Made by a program: the position numbers and the translations under genes
Source: Muribaculaceae bacterium Isolate-037 (Harlan)
Lineage (GTDB): Bacteria; Bacteroidota; Bacteroidia; Bacteroidales; Muribaculaceae
Reading direction: 5' to 3'
Length of the DNA: 64,000 bases
NCBI GenBank assembly: GCA_003762615.1
Contig: RIAZ01000015.1
Span: 1-64,000 of the forward strand
Shown: positions 54,268 through 64,000 of the stretch, one piece after another
Layout of the letters: each line of letters opens with the position of its first letter
Position numbering within the stretch: the stretch's first letter is position 1
Notes under the pieces: model-generated
What the model was told of the DNA's origin: nothing
Database searches by the model: none
What the model saw: only the letters and a program-made list of their open reading frames with translations

Positions 54268-55515
54268 ATGGCAAAGAAAGTAGAAACTGTAAATATGGTC
54301 GACCGGTTTGCCGAATTCAAGGAGCTGAAGAATATCGACAAGACCACTATGATAAGCGTTCTCGAAGAATCATTCCGCAAGGTGCTTGCTAACATGTTTG
54401 ATTCTGACGAGAACTTTGACGTGATCATGAACCCGGACAAGGGAGACTGCGAGATATATCAGAATCTTAAGGTCGTGGCTGATGATGACGTCGACAACGA
54501 GAACATGGAGATCGGGCTATCAGAGGCGCGTGAGATCGACCCTGAGTGTGAGATCGGCGAGGAGGTGTCAAAGCAGATCTTCTTTGAGAAGTTCGGACGC
54601 CGTGCCATCCTCAATCTCCGTCAGACTCTCCAGTCGAAGATTCTTGACCTTCAGAAGGAGGCGATCTCATCCAAGTTCAAGGAGCTTGAGGGTGAGATAA
54701 TCTCCGGGGAGGTTCACCAGGTGTGGAAACGCGAGGCTCTTCTTGTAGACGAGGACCAGAACGAACTGATCATGCCTAAGGATGAGCAGATACCCAGCGA
54801 CTCCTTCCATAAGGGCGATGTGGTAAGGGCGATCGTGAAGCGTGTTGACAATCAGAACAACAATCCCAAGATAATCCTGTCGCGCACCGACGACCGTTTC
54901 CTCCGCCGTCTGTTTGAACAGGAGGTGCCAGAGATCCACGACGGACTGATCACTATCCGTGCCGTGGCGCGTATCCCCGGCGAGCGTGCTAAGATTGCTG
55001 TTGAGAGTTATGACGATCGCATAGATCCCGTAGGTGCATGCGTGGGTATCAAGGGAAGCCGTATCCACGGCATCGTCAGAGAGCTACGCAACGAGAACAT
55101 CGACGTGATCAACTATACCGCCAATCCCCAGCTCTTCATCCAGCGTGCATTGAGCCCGGCAAGTATCTCATCCATCCGTCTTAACGAGGAGGAGAAGAAG
55201 GCTGAGGTCTTCCTGCATCCGGAGGAGGTCTCTCTCGCCATAGGCAAGGGGGGACTCAACATCCGTCTCGCCACAATGCTGACCGGATATACCATCGATG
55301 TATACCGCGACATTGAGGAGGGTGAGGAGGACATCTATCTTGATGAGTTCCGCGATGAGATCGACGACTGGGTGATCGAGCAGCTTAAAAACATAGGACT
55401 CGGCACAGCGAAGGCGGTGCTTAACGCTACGCCCGAGAAGCTTGAGCAGGCCGATCTTGAAGACGACACTGTGGAGCATGTGCTCAACGTGATCAGATCT
55501 GAATTTGAAGACTGA
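54268..55515 (+). CDS. nusA: Transcription termination/antitermination factor NusA
   Basis: 415 residues: NusA N-terminal domain (about 1-130), S1 domain (about 135-205, GEVHQVWKREALLVDEDQNE), two KH domains (about 215-345, with GACVGIKGSRIHGIVRELRN and AIGKGGLNIRLA) and a helical acidic C-terminal part. It binds RNA polymerase and nascent RNA. A NusA-controlled attenuator would make sense at 53670-53699 of its own operon. Confidence 0.97.
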   Translation: MAKKVETVNMVDRFAEFKELKNIDKTTMISVLEESFRKVLANMFDSDENFDVIMNPDKGDCEIYQNLKVVADDDVDNENMEIGLSEAREIDPECEIGEEVSKQIFFEKFGRRAILNLRQTLQSKILDLQKEAISSKFKELEGEIISGEVHQVWKREALLVDEDQNELIMPKDEQIPSDSFHKGDVVRAIVKRVDNQNNNPKIILSRTDDRFLRRLFEQEVPEIHDGLITIRAVARIPGERAKIAVESYDDRIDPVGACVGIKGSRIHGIVRELRNENIDVINYTANPQLFIQRALSPASISSIRLNEEEKKAEVFLHPEEVSLAIGKGGLNIRLATMLTGYTIDVYRDIEEGEEDIYLDEFRDEIDDWVIEQLKNIGLGTAKAVLNATPEKLEQADLEDDTVEHVLNVIRSEFED

Positions 55516-55577
55516 TTCGCGACGGTGAGCCATAAATCTTTCCTCATAAATTAAAAGAAACAACCCTTCACCAATAT

Positions 55578-58559
55578 ATGCGCATAAAAATCAGTAAAGT
55601 AGCAAACGACCTAAATGTCGGAGTCAATACAGTGGTGGAATTTCTGCGACGACATGATGTGGATGTAGAAAACAATCCCAACGCGAGAATAGACGACTCC
55701 TCACTTGAGTTGCTGAAGAATGAATTCAACAACGACAAGACATTGAAGAAAGAGGCCGACGGACAGACCGACGGCCGGCGCAAGCCTAAGAAAGATAATC
55801 CTGCCACATCAGAGATGTCGGGCGGCACTTCCACCTCGGGTATACCGGGGCTGAAAGTGCTGGGAAAGATCGACCTTGATGCAGGCTCCCGCCGTGGCAA
55901 CGGACGCCGCGGTGGCGACTCCCGTGGCCGTCATGATTCCGACCGCCAGAGAGGACGTTCAGACGACCGTCAGGACCGATCGCGTTCCGATCGCCAGAGA
56001 GATGAACGCAACCGTGGAAGAAATGGCGGCAAAGATGTGAAAAAAGAGGAGATCGCTGCCTCTGCATCCAATCCGGGAGCAGGGCGACAGGCGGCTCCCG
56101 CGCCCGTGCGTAATGAGAAAGAGTCAGTACGCACGGAGGCAACCGTAGAAAACAAGACAATACAAGAGAAGACAGAAGTGAAGGCTCCCGTTGTAAAAGA
56201 AGAGTCGCAGAAAGATCAGAAAAACACTGTGCAAGAGACTCCAGGAAGCGTATTCCGCCTGAGCACTCCACCGGTTCAGCCGGAACTGAAAGTGTTGGGT
56301 AAAATCGATTTATCAAGCTTGAACCAGTCGACACGTCCGAAAAAGCGTGGTAAAGACGACCGACGTCGTGGCGACAAGAACCGTCAGGGGGGTGGTGCAT
56401 CATCTTCCCAGGGTGCTGACCAGCAGAATGCCGACCGCAAGAAGCGCAAGCGTATAGGGAAGGAGAAGATCGACATCGAGAAGGCTGCTTCCCAGCCCGG
56501 ATTCGGATCGGAGAACCGCAACAAGAAGAAGGGTGGCGACAAGCAGGGTCAGAACAACCAGCAGGGTCAGCAAGGCGGTGGCGGCGGCGACCGCAAGCGT
56601 GGCGACCGCGGACAGAAAGGCGGCAACCGCAGAAATGAGCGTCCGCAGAAGCCGGAGACAAACCAGGAGGATGTGCAGAAGCAGGTGAAGGAAACGCTTG
56701 CACGTCTCACCAGCAAGACTCCCAAGAAAGGCTTGAAATGGAGAAAGGAGAAGAAGGAGGCTATCCACAACCGCGAGCTGGAGAATCAGCGTCGTGAGGA
56801 GGCGGAGAGCAAGATCATTCAGCTCACCGAGTTCGTGACTGCAAACGACCTTGCCAACCTTATGGAGGTGCCCGTCAACAACGTCATCGCCACGTGTATG
56901 AACCTTGGCGTCATGGTGTCGATCAACCAGCGTCTTGACGCCGAGACCATCAACATTGTGGCTGAGGAGTTCGGATTCACCACAGAATATGTGAGTGCCG
57001 ATGTGACGGAGGCCATCTCTCCTGAAGAGGACAAGGAGGAGGATCTTCAGCCGCGTCCGCCTATCGTGACTGTCATGGGTCACGTCGACCACGGTAAGAC
57101 CTCGCTGCTCGACTATATCCGTAAGGCAAACGTGATTGCCGGCGAGGCTGGCGGTATCACCCAGCATATCGGTGCCTACAACGTGACGCTTCCCGACGGA
57201 CGCTGCATCACTTTCCTCGACACCCCGGGTCATGAGGCGTTCACCGCCATGCGTGCGCGTGGTGCGAAAGTGACCGACCTTGCCATCATCATAGTAGCCG
57301 CTGACGACGACGTGATGCCACAGACTATAGAGGCAATTAACCATGCGTCGGCTGCCGGCGTTCCGATGGTGTTTGCAATCAATAAGATAGATAAGCCCGC
57401 AGCAAATCCCGACAAGATCAAGGAGGAACTTGCCGGAATGAACTACCTCGTGGAGGAATGGGGCGGTAAATACCAGAGCCAGGACATATCCGCAAAGAAG
57501 GGTATCGGCGTGGAGGAGCTTATGGAGAAGGTGCTGCTTGAGGCAGAGATGCTTGACCTTAAGGCAAACCCCGACCGTCTTGCTGTCGGCTCGGTAATAG
57601 AGTCAAGTCTTGACAAGGGACGTGGCTACGTCGCTACTGTCCTTGTGCAGAATGGTACGCTCCGTGTGGGCGACGTCATACTTGCCGGCACCCACTACGG
57701 AAAAATCAAGGCTATGTTCAACGAGCGTAACCAGCGTGTCAAGGAGGCAGGTCCCTCTACTCCGGTGCTTATCCTCGGTATGAACGGTGCGCCTACCGCA
57801 GGCGACACATTCAACGTGCTTGAGACGGAGCAGGAGGCACGCGAGATTGCCGGCAAGCGTGAGCAGTTGCAGCGCGAGCTTGGTCTGCGCACCAAGAAGC
57901 GTCCCGGTCTTGAGGAGCTTGGTCGCCGCCGTGCGCTCAACGACTTCCACGAGCTCAACCTCGTTGTCAAGGGCGATGTCGACGGTTCTGTAGAGGCTCT
58001 TTCCGACTCGCTCATCAAGCTGTCTACTCCCGAGATTCAGGTCAACGTGCTTCATAAGGGTGTGGGCGCCATATCGGAGAGCGATGTGACGCTTGCTGCG
58101 GCATCCGACGCCATAATCATCGGCTTCCAGGTGCGTCCTTCCGGAGCAGCACGCAAGGAGGCAGACAAGGAGGGCGTGGAGATACGTCTCTACTCCGTGA
58201 TCTACAAAGCTATCGAAGAGGTGAAGGATGCAATGGAAGGATTGCTCTCACCGGAGATCAAGGAGGAGATCACCGGCACGGCAGAGGTGCTTCAGACCTA
58301 CCATATTTCCAAGGTCGGTACGATTGCCGGTGCGATTGTGCGCGATGGCAAGATCAAGCGCACGAGCAAGGTGCGTGTCATTCGCGACGGCATCGTGATC
58401 TATACCGGCGAGCTTGGATCTCTCAAGCGATTTAAGGATGACGTCAAGGATGTCGTGTCGGGCTACGACTGCGGTCTGTCAGTGCAGGGCTACAACGATA
58501 TCCGTGAGGGCGATCTTATAGAGGCGTATGAGGAGGTGGAAGTGAAGAAATCTCTCTGA
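55578..58559 (+). CDS. infB: Translation initiation factor IF-2
   Basis: 993 residues. An N-terminal IF2_N domain, then a long low-complexity Arg/Lys/Glu/Gly-rich extension (about 60-390) with duplicated [18 protein letters not shown] phrases (also [13 protein letters not shown]), a second IF2_N copy near 410-470, and the GTPase: G1 GHVDHGKT (501-508), [11 protein letters not shown]3 DTPGHEAF, G4 NKID, followed by domains II to IV. It brings initiator tRNA to the 30S subunit. Its stop shares one base with folK. Confidence 0.97.
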   Translation: MRIKISKVANDLNVGVNTVVEFLRRHDVDVENNPNARIDDSSLELLKNEFNNDKTLKKEADGQTDGRRKPKKDNPATSEMSGGTSTSGIPGLKVLGKIDLDAGSRRGNGRRGGDSRGRHDSDRQRGRSDDRQDRSRSDRQRDERNRGRNGGKDVKKEEIAASASNPGAGRQAAPAPVRNEKESVRTEATVENKTIQEKTEVKAPVVKEESQKDQKNTVQETPGSVFRLSTPPVQPELKVLGKIDLSSLNQSTRPKKRGKDDRRRGDKNRQGGGASSSQGADQQNADRKKRKRIGKEKIDIEKAASQPGFGSENRNKKKGGDKQGQNNQQGQQGGGGGDRKRGDRGQKGGNRRNERPQKPETNQEDVQKQVKETLARLTSKTPKKGLKWRKEKKEAIHNRELENQRREEAESKIIQLTEFVTANDLANLMEVPVNNVIATCMNLGVMVSINQRLDAETINIVAEEFGFTTEYVSADVTEAISPEEDKEEDLQPRPPIVTVMGHVDHGKTSLLDYIRKANVIAGEAGGITQHIGAYNVTLPDGRCITFLDTPGHEAFTAMRARGAKVTDLAIIIVAADDDVMPQTIEAINHASAAGVPMVFAINKIDKPAANPDKIKEELAGMNYLVEEWGGKYQSQDISAKKGIGVEELMEKVLLEAEMLDLKANPDRLAVGSVIESSLDKGRGYVATVLVQNGTLRVGDVILAGTHYGKIKAMFNERNQRVKEAGPSTPVLILGMNGAPTAGDTFNVLETEQEAREIAGKREQLQRELGLRTKKRPGLEELGRRRALNDFHELNLVVKGDVDGSVEALSDSLIKLSTPEIQVNVLHKGVGAISESDVTLAAASDAIIIGFQVRPSGAARKEADKEGVEIRLYSVIYKAIEEVKDAMEGLLSPEIKEEITGTAEVLQTYHISKVGTIAGAIVRDGKIKRTSKVRVIRDGIVIYTGELGSLKRFKDDVKDVVSGYDCGLSVQGYNDIREGDLIEAYEEVEVKKSL

Positions 58560-59026
58560 TGGCGTTAGTATCGGTAAACATCGGAAGCAATCTTGGCGAC
58601 CGAAGACTCAATATTAGCCGGGCAGTGCGTGCGATAAGCATGGAGTTCGGTGATTTCGAGATAAGTCATGTAGTGGAATCAGCCCCTTGGGGGTTTGATT
58701 CCACTCATTCTTTTCTGAATGTCGGACTTACGTTTGAGACGGACTTGAATCCTGAAGAGACGTTGCGCAGGCTTCAGAACATAGAGAAGGGTATAAGCGG
58801 AAAGAGCCATCGCACGGCTTCCGGAGGGTATACCGACCGAGAGATAGATATCGACGTGATAACGTTTGACAGTGAGGTGATTGACTTGCCTCATCTTCAG
58901 GTACCCCATCCCCGTATGCCGCAGCGGAGTTTCGTGCTTCAGCCATTGGCTGAACTGATGCCCTGGTGGCGTCATCCACTGACAGGACTGACGCCGTTTG
59001 AAATGCTTGAAAATCTGGATAAATAA
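58559..59026 (+). CDS. folK: 2-amino-4-hydroxy-6-hydroxymethyldihydropteridine pyrophosphokinase
   Basis: 155 residues. HPPK motifs: VNIGSNLGDRRLNI at the start, ESAPWGFDSTHSFLNVG, then the signature region where the usual RWGPR(D/T)IDIDI is represented by SGGYTDREIDIDVITFD, and LPHLQVPHPRMPQRSFVLQP. It makes the pterin pyrophosphate of folate synthesis. Co-translated with infB (one shared base) and immediately followed by the NudC-like gene. Confidence 0.93.
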   Translation: MALVSVNIGSNLGDRRLNISRAVRAISMEFGDFEISHVVESAPWGFDSTHSFLNVGLTFETDLNPEETLRRLQNIEKGISGKSHRTASGGYTDREIDIDVITFDSEVIDLPHLQVPHPRMPQRSFVLQPLAELMPWWRHPLTGLTPFEMLENLDK

Positions 59027-59773
59027 ATGGAGAAATACATATTGACGTCGCGCGGCGAACTGTTGTTGTCGGAGTGTGACGGATGTTTCCGCCTGCCGGT
59101 AGCCGGAGAGGTGGTGCTTTCGGAGTGTTGTGAGACGTATCGTTTCGGAGAATACGTAGCTGCATCGCTTGCTTCGGTTGGCAACGCAGACGAACGTATG
59201 GTGAGACGTGGATTGCGTGAATCCTGGGGCAGCATGTCGGAAGAGGAATTTCGTGCCGCCGCAAAGGGGATGGAACTGGTTAATTGGAATGAGGCGGAGA
59301 GGCATTGTTCTGCCGATGGCGAGCCTCTTGAGCGATGCTCGGAGATAAGCAAGCGTTGTCCGAAATGCGGGAAAGAGTATTTCCCCAGACTAAACCCTGC
59401 CATAGTAGTGCTTGTGAAGAGGGGGGATGATGCGTTGCTGGTGCATGCACGTAGTCTTAGCCGTCCCGTCATGGCATTGGTGGCAGGCTTCGTGGAGACA
59501 GGCGAGAGTCTTGAGGAGTGTGTGGCAAGGGAGGTCATGGAGGAGACTTCGCTTGAGATAGGGAATATACGCTACTATGGCAGCCAGGCTTGGCCATATC
59601 CATATCAGCTGATGATCGGCTTCACCGCGGAATATAAGTCGGGCGAATTTAGTTTTGCCGATGGAGAACTTACAGAGGGTGGATTTTTCTCCCGTGAGAA
59701 TCCCCCGTCGATACCCACTATGCCTTCGTTGTCGCGCAAGATAATAGATGCGTGGCTTAATGGTGAGATATGA
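59027..59773 (+). CDS. NudC-like NAD(H) pyrophosphatase (Nudix)
   Basis: 248 residues. Zinc-ribbon remnant CPKCGKEYFPRLNPAIVVLV, Nudix box GFVETGESLEECVAREVMEE then TSLEIG, and the NudC mark SQAWPYPYQLM. Two departures from type: the first ribbon pair is HCSADGEPLERC, lacking the normal C-x2-C, and the last Gly of the Nudix box is Ser. The catalytic Glu residues (REVMEE) are intact. It hydrolyses NADH or removes NAD caps from RNA. One base after folK stop. Confidence 0.82.
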   Translation: MEKYILTSRGELLLSECDGCFRLPVAGEVVLSECCETYRFGEYVAASLASVGNADERMVRRGLRESWGSMSEEEFRAAAKGMELVNWNEAERHCSADGEPLERCSEISKRCPKCGKEYFPRLNPAIVVLVKRGDDALLVHARSLSRPVMALVAGFVETGESLEECVAREVMEETSLEIGNIRYYGSQAWPYPYQLMIGFTAEYKSGEFSFADGELTEGGFFSRENPPSIPTMPSLSRKIIDAWLNGEI

Positions 59774-59979
59774 GTGTCGGGCGAGGAGCCGACCGATGAA
59801 ATATGGTGATGAAGCTGATGTGGTGCCTGTGGGGAGAGTGCGGGCAAATATATAGTGGAAATAGGAGGGAATGTTAAAACTTTTATACAGATGTTAATGT
59901 TAATAGGAGTGAGAGTAGGGACGCATGTTGCCGTATTGAAGTTGCGGAATTAAGCCGCCTCAATAAAAATTGAAAAGAA

Positions 59980-60381
59980 ATGGACAGAATAAGAGAAATA
60001 TTTTCAAGATTGCCTTATTGGCTCTTTTCGATAATCACGACATTGCTCATTCTTTGGCTCACACTGATGCCCGATCCATTGGGGGATGACGCCCCGACCT
60101 TGTTTCCGGGTGCCGACAAGGTGGTGCATGCCATAATGTTCGGATTCCTTTCCGTGATGCTGCTGCTGGATTATCAGAGGAAGCATGGCTGGAGAGAGAC
60201 AGGATCAGGGGTAATGCTTATCGCAGCCTTCATTTCATCCGCATTAGGGATACTGATAGAATTTATTCAGCGATGGATGGCAATGGGCAGAGGGTTTGAT
60301 CCCGGAGATATGGTGGCAGACGTAGCCGGTGTAGTGATATGCGTCTTTCTTTGGAGCCGTCTTCAGCGGCATTGGTTGTAG
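59980..60381 (+). CDS. VanZ-like membrane protein
   Basis: 133 residues, about four membrane helices. VanZ-like features: an early DK-containing loop (FPGADKVVHAIMFGFLSVML) and a late GIL-x-E-Q-type segment (SALGILIEFIQRWMAMGRGF then DPGDMVADVAGVV). Family members are implicated in glycopeptide resistance and envelope functions. About 200 bp of unremarkable DNA separate it from the nudC-like gene; 66 bp to the TamB-like gene. Confidence 0.85.
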   Translation: MDRIREIFSRLPYWLFSIITTLLILWLTLMPDPLGDDAPTLFPGADKVVHAIMFGFLSVMLLLDYQRKHGWRETGSGVMLIAAFISSALGILIEFIQRWMAMGRGFDPGDMVADVAGVVICVFLWSRLQRHWL

Positions 60382-60447
60382 ATTTCTACATTCCGCGATA
60401 CTAAATTCCACAATTCGATATTCCACAATTCCACAAAAGATAGCACT

Positions 60448-63400
60448 ATGTCAGAAACTAACAAAGATATAGATCTTGAGCAGGGAAACGCCCCCACTCC
60501 AGACCATGAGGATGGCAAGAAACCGCGCCGTCATCTCATCCGCAACAAATGGCTTCGGATTACGCTGAAGACTTTGATGTGGTTGCTGTTGGTATTGATT
60601 GCATTGCCCATATTACTGTATGTGCCGCCTGTGCAGACGTTTGTCAAGAACATGGCGTGTGATATTGTTCAGAAGTCTACGGGCATGAAGATAGGCATTG
60701 ACAGATTCCGGCTTAGATGGCCTGTCGATGTCGCATTGTCGGGTGTGACAGTGGTTGAGGCTGGTGGTGATACTATGGTCTACGCTAAAGAGGTGATTGC
60801 CGACGTTAAATTGCGCCCGCTGTTCAGCCTTGACGTGGATATCAACCGCCTGCGACTCATCGACGGCTATTACCGCATGGTGTCGCCCGATTCCTCGATG
60901 GTGCTTAAAGTGAAGGCGGGCTTGCTTGAGGTTGACGATAAGAGTTCTGCAAATATGGCATCCGGTTCGATACTTCTCAACAAGGGAGTGTTGAAGGATG
61001 GCAATCTCTCGCTGTATATGGATGTGTGGAAACAGAAGCCCACCCCTACCGACACCGCCGCCGTACCGTTCCTTATAAAGGCAAATGAGTTACGGCTTGA
61101 CAATTTCCGTTTTGATATGTCGATGTTGCCTACGATTGATACGCTCTCGCTGAAGGCGGGTTCACTCATGCTGAGGAATGGAGTGGTGGATCTCGGCAAT
61201 AATAAGGTGTCCGCTTCATATTTAGGGGCAGCCGATGGCGACGTGACCTACTATACGCCCACTCCGGAATATCTGGCATCCCATCCCGCCCCCGTCGCCG
61301 ATACAGTGCAGGCAACCCCGTCGCAACCTATGATAATACGTGGCGACACTGTGGAACTTAACCGTTTTGCTGCCATTTATGCCGTGAAGGATGCAACGCC
61401 CATGCCCGGTTTTGACCCCTCATATATTGAGGTGAAGGATGTGGATATCGCTCTCTCCGGATTTTATAATGCAGCGTCCACCGTGGAGCTCCCTATAGTC
61501 AGAATCGCTGCGAAGGAGCGTAGCGGACTGCAGATTACGGAAGGTAGTGGCGTGGTATCGGTGGATTCCGCCGGACTTGCCTTGAAGGATCTTCAGGTAA
61601 AGACTCTCTATTCCTCATTGTCTGCCACTGCCGGCATCCCATTTGCATTGATGGAGATGAAGCCGGAGGCTCCTCTTGACGTGAAAGCGTCGGGAAGTCT
61701 CGGTATGCCCGACATTGAGGCATTCATGCCGACGCTGAATACTTATATTGGGAAGATACCGTCGCGCACACCACTTAACTTTGATCTTGGCGCAAAAGGA
61801 ACGTTGGCAGACGTGGATATCCCCGGTTTGACCATCACCATGCCCGGCGTGTTGTCGCTTAATGCTTCCGGCCATGCGCAGAACGCACTTGACTATAAGC
61901 GGCTGAAGGCGCGCCTTAAGTATGAGGGTAACGTGGTGAATCCAGGCATCGTGGAGGGTATGCTTGGAAAACTCCCGATGAGAATACCAGTGCTGAAACT
62001 GAAGGGTGACGCCACTGCCGACAACCAGAACTATGGCGTCAATTTCAGCCTTATGACTTCTGCCGGAGATCTTGCCGCACAAGGGAAAGTGGGCATGACG
62101 TCGGAGAGATATGACGCCAACCTTAAGGTGAGAGAGGTCAATGTGGCTTACTTCATGCCGGAACTCGGTATAGGGAAGGTGACAGGAAGCATGACTGCGA
62201 GTGGGGCAGGTTTCAATCCTACGTTGGATAATGCAGTGACCGATGTGAAGCTCGATATAAACTCACTGGTATATCAGAAAAAGATTCTGAAGGATATAAC
62301 TGCCGATGTCACGTTGAGCGACGGTAATTACGACCTTGTGGCGACTTCGGATAATTCCGGGATGAGATTCCGTGTGGAGGGTGCCGGCACGCTGGCTCCC
62401 GATCTATACACCTTTGACATAACAGGGAACCTTAGGGAGATAGATCTACATGAGCTTGGGATCAGTCCGGAAGTTAATAATGGAAAGATGGACATTACGC
62501 TGCGGGGAAGTGCAAGTCCGGAAAAATGGCTATATAATGCCGACATACGCCTTGACAAGGTGGAATGGACATCGGGCAATCAATATTTTTCTGTGCCGGG
62601 TGCGCTCACCGCGTCATTCAAGTCTACTGTCGATAGGGTCAATGCCCGCATGGATGCCAGCATGACCAGCGTGGAATTTGCCGGCGACACCGGTTTGCAG
62701 CCACTTGTCGAGAGTTTCTCACTGGTGGCGGATTCCGTGATGCATCAGGTGAAGGAACGTAATCTTGACGTGGCAGGCATACAGCGGACGCTGCCGTCGT
62801 TCCGGTTTGACGTCAATGCGTCCGGTAAAGGGCTTGTCGGTCAGTATCTCCATACTATGGGCATGAGTATTGACACTGTATATGCCCATTTGTCGAATGA
62901 TTCGCTGATCAGCGGTCATGTCGGGTTGCTGGAGGCATCCAACGGCACCATGAGGGCTGACACGCTTTCTCTCAATCTACGTCAGCGCGGTAAGTTGCTT
63001 GACTACTACATGCACATGGGCAACAGAAGCAATAACTCGCTTGCGGAATTTGCTGACGTCAATCTTAATGGTTATTTCGGTTCAAACCGTGTGCTTCTAT
63101 CAATGACGCAATTCAACCAGAAGGGGGAGATTGGCTACCGTCTCGGTATGACAGGTGCGGTCACGGATTCTGTGGTGTCTGTCCATTTCACGCCACTGAA
63201 GGCTACGATAGCCTATATGCCGTGGAAATTCAATGACGACAACCATATAGATTATAATCTCCTCACTAAACGTGTGGATGCAAATCTCATGGCGAACAGT
63301 AAGGAGAGCAGCATACTTATGCAGACCCAGGAGGGTAAGAACGGTAATGATGAACTGCATCTTGTGCTTGACAATATCAAGATACAGGATTTCCTACAGT

Positions 63401-64000
63401 TATCGGTGTTCGCCCCCCCTGTTACAGCATCTGTTGATGCTGATCTTAATGTCGGATACGTCAATGATTGGTTGTATGGTGGAGGTAGCCTTTCCGTGAC
63501 AGATTTCACGTACGACAAATTGCGTGTGGGAGATTTTGACCTTGGTCTGAGGGCAGGACGCAACAACGATGGTTCTACCGGCGCGTTGCTGAACCTAAAG
63601 ATAGATAAGCAGGATGCAATGGTGGCAAAGATGATGCTGCGCCCCGATTCAGTGGGTAACCTGGAACCTAAGAAATTGGGGTTGGAACTCACGCGCTTCC
63701 CCTTGTCAGTGGCAAATCCGTTCCTTGGCAATGATGTGGCGAGACTGTCGGGTTATCTTAATGGAGAATTTGATATGTCGGGCACGTTCACGTCTCCCGT
63801 CTTCAATGGAAATCTGGCGTGTGATTCAGTGAGTGTCTTTGTGCCTATGATCGGTTCTGCCTTGAAATTCGGACAGGACTCAATCAACGTCGCTGACAAT
63901 ATACTTAGTATGAATGGATTCAATATATGGGGAGCCAACAACAATCCTCTTGTGCTGAATGGTGAGGTTGATGCGCGGAATTTCTCATCCATATTGTTTA
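60448..64000 (+). CDS. TamB/AsmA-like envelope protein (3' end outside the window)
   Basis: The frame from ATG 60448 is open to the right edge (over 1184 codons). A short cytoplasmic tail rich in charge (residues 1-37), one membrane helix (about 38-58, TLMWLLLVLIALPILLYVP), then a very long beta-repeat region: FRLRWPVDVALSGVTV, KEVIADVKLRPLFSLD, and phrases such as DITADVTLSDG and FDMSGTFTSPVFNG, as in AsmA/TamB/DUF3971 lipid-bridge proteins. These span the periplasm and carry lipids or help outer-membrane assembly. The C-terminal DUF490 domain, if present, is beyond the window. Confidence 0.82.
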   Translation, partial: MSETNKDIDLEQGNAPTPDHEDGKKPRRHLIRNKWLRITLKTLMWLLLVLIALPILLYVPPVQTFVKNMACDIVQKSTGMKIGIDRFRLRWPVDVALSGVTVVEAGGDTMVYAKEVIADVKLRPLFSLDVDINRLRLIDGYYRMVSPDSSMVLKVKAGLLEVDDKSSANMASGSILLNKGVLKDGNLSLYMDVWKQKPTPTDTAAVPFLIKANELRLDNFRFDMSMLPTIDTLSLKAGSLMLRNGVVDLGNNKVSASYLGAADGDVTYYTPTPEYLASHPAPVADTVQATPSQPMIIRGDTVELNRFAAIYAVKDATPMPGFDPSYIEVKDVDIALSGFYNAASTVELPIVRIAAKERSGLQITEGSGVVSVDSAGLALKDLQVKTLYSSLSATAGIPFALMEMKPEAPLDVKASGSLGMPDIEAFMPTLNTYIGKIPSRTPLNFDLGAKGTLADVDIPGLTITMPGVLSLNASGHAQNALDYKRLKARLKYEGNVVNPGIVEGMLGKLPMRIPVLKLKGDATADNQNYGVNFSLMTSAGDLAAQGKVGMTSERYDANLKVREVNVAYFMPELGIGKVTGSMTASGAGFNPTLDNAVTDVKLDINSLVYQKKILKDITADVTLSDGNYDLVATSDNSGMRFRVEGAGTLAPDLYTFDITGNLREIDLHELGISPEVNNGKMDITLRGSASPEKWLYNADIRLDKVEWTSGNQYFSVPGALTASFKSTVDRVNARMDASMTSVEFAGDTGLQPLVESFSLVADSVMHQVKERNLDVAGIQRTLPSFRFDVNASGKGLVGQYLHTMGMSIDTVYAHLSNDSLISGHVGLLEASNGTMRADTLSLNLRQRGKLLDYYMHMGNRSNNSLAEFADVNLNGYFGSNRVLLSMTQFNQKGEIGYRLGMTGAVTDSVVSVHFTPLKATIAYMPWKFNDDNHIDYNLLTKRVDANLMANSKESSILMQTQEGKNGNDELHLVLDNIKIQDFLQLSVFAPPVTASVDADLNVGYVNDWLYGGGSLSVTDFTYDKLRVGDFDLGLRAGRNNDGSTGALLNLKIDKQDAMVAKMMLRPDSVGNLEPKKLGLELTRFPLSVANPFLGNDVARLSGYLNGEFDMSGTFTSPVFNGNLACDSVSVFVPMIGSALKFGQDSINVADNILSMNGFNIWGANNNPLVLNGEVDARNFSSILF

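Noticed and set aside
55786..56703. Minus-strand 305-codon open frame opposite infB
   Set aside because: It mirrors the low-complexity Arg/Lys/Gly region of IF-2, giving Cys/His/Ser-rich nonsense; infB is certain.
56400..57344. Minus-strand 314-codon open frame opposite infB
   Set aside because: Shadow of the conserved IF-2 coding sequence; Leu/Val/His-rich with no domain.

Overview
The window looks like a Bacteroidales chromosome, most likely from the Muribaculaceae or a close relative. Order-level evidence is the repeated Bacteroidetes promoter (TTTG, 19-21 bp, TAnnTTTG), few Shine-Dalgarno sites, a BspA-type leucine-rich repeat protein, a DUF3575/DUF5119/fimbrillin-like triad, a DUF2795 plus cobalamin adenosyltransferase pair, an rSAM/lipoprotein pair and many lipoproteins and outer-membrane barrels. 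The family-level call is inference. No rRNA, tRNA or CRISPR array was seen.

Layout. 1-5.2 kb: a minus-strand operon led by a secreted LRR-caspase protein, followed by a barrel, a lipoprotein and a DUF4384 protein; its long leader holds two inverted copies of an RNA-like fold. 5.3-10 kb: GH2 beta-galactosidase and an unknown membrane-anchored protein. 10.2-13.5 kb: an AAA/DUF4143 ATPase and the scar of a type I restriction-modification locus (shrunken hsdM, intact DUF1016 nuclease, broken hsdS) between two related palindromes. 13.5-23.4 kb: yebC, pheT, a complete ISAs1-type insertion with 9-bp target duplication, a histidine kinase whose last codons were rewritten by that insertion, a HAD phosphatase, DUF4834, pssA/psd and a lipid kinase. 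23.4-28 kb: fimbrillin-like operon, a higA remnant and guanine deaminase. 28.5-37 kb: ROK kinase, then a one-strand run of an ECF sigma factor fused to a membrane segment and barrel-like domain, a TPR-TM-HTH lipoprotein, a TonB-receptor-like barrel, and a lipoprotein/radical-SAM pair. 37.2-43.1 kb: an EmrAB/TolC-type efflux operon and a GH13 enzyme. 43.2-50.6 kb: an accessory stretch with an SF1 helicase, small lipoprotein, YdeI-like protein, truncated DUF3800, unknown genes and decayed duplications. 50.5-64 kb: DUF2795/adenosyltransferase, dnaX, the rimP-nusA-infB-folK-nudC run behind a promoter-proximal terminator and small upstream ORF, VanZ-like, and a TamB/AsmA-like protein running off the end.

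The best candidates for something undescribed are (1) the sigma-factor/barrel fusion with its neighbouring sensor, barrel and radical-SAM/lipoprotein genes, (2) the LRR-caspase operon, and (3) the paired structured elements in the caspase leader, which keep identical core sequences while their stems differ by compensating changes. All functional statements are read from sequence and recalled family knowledge; no database search was run.
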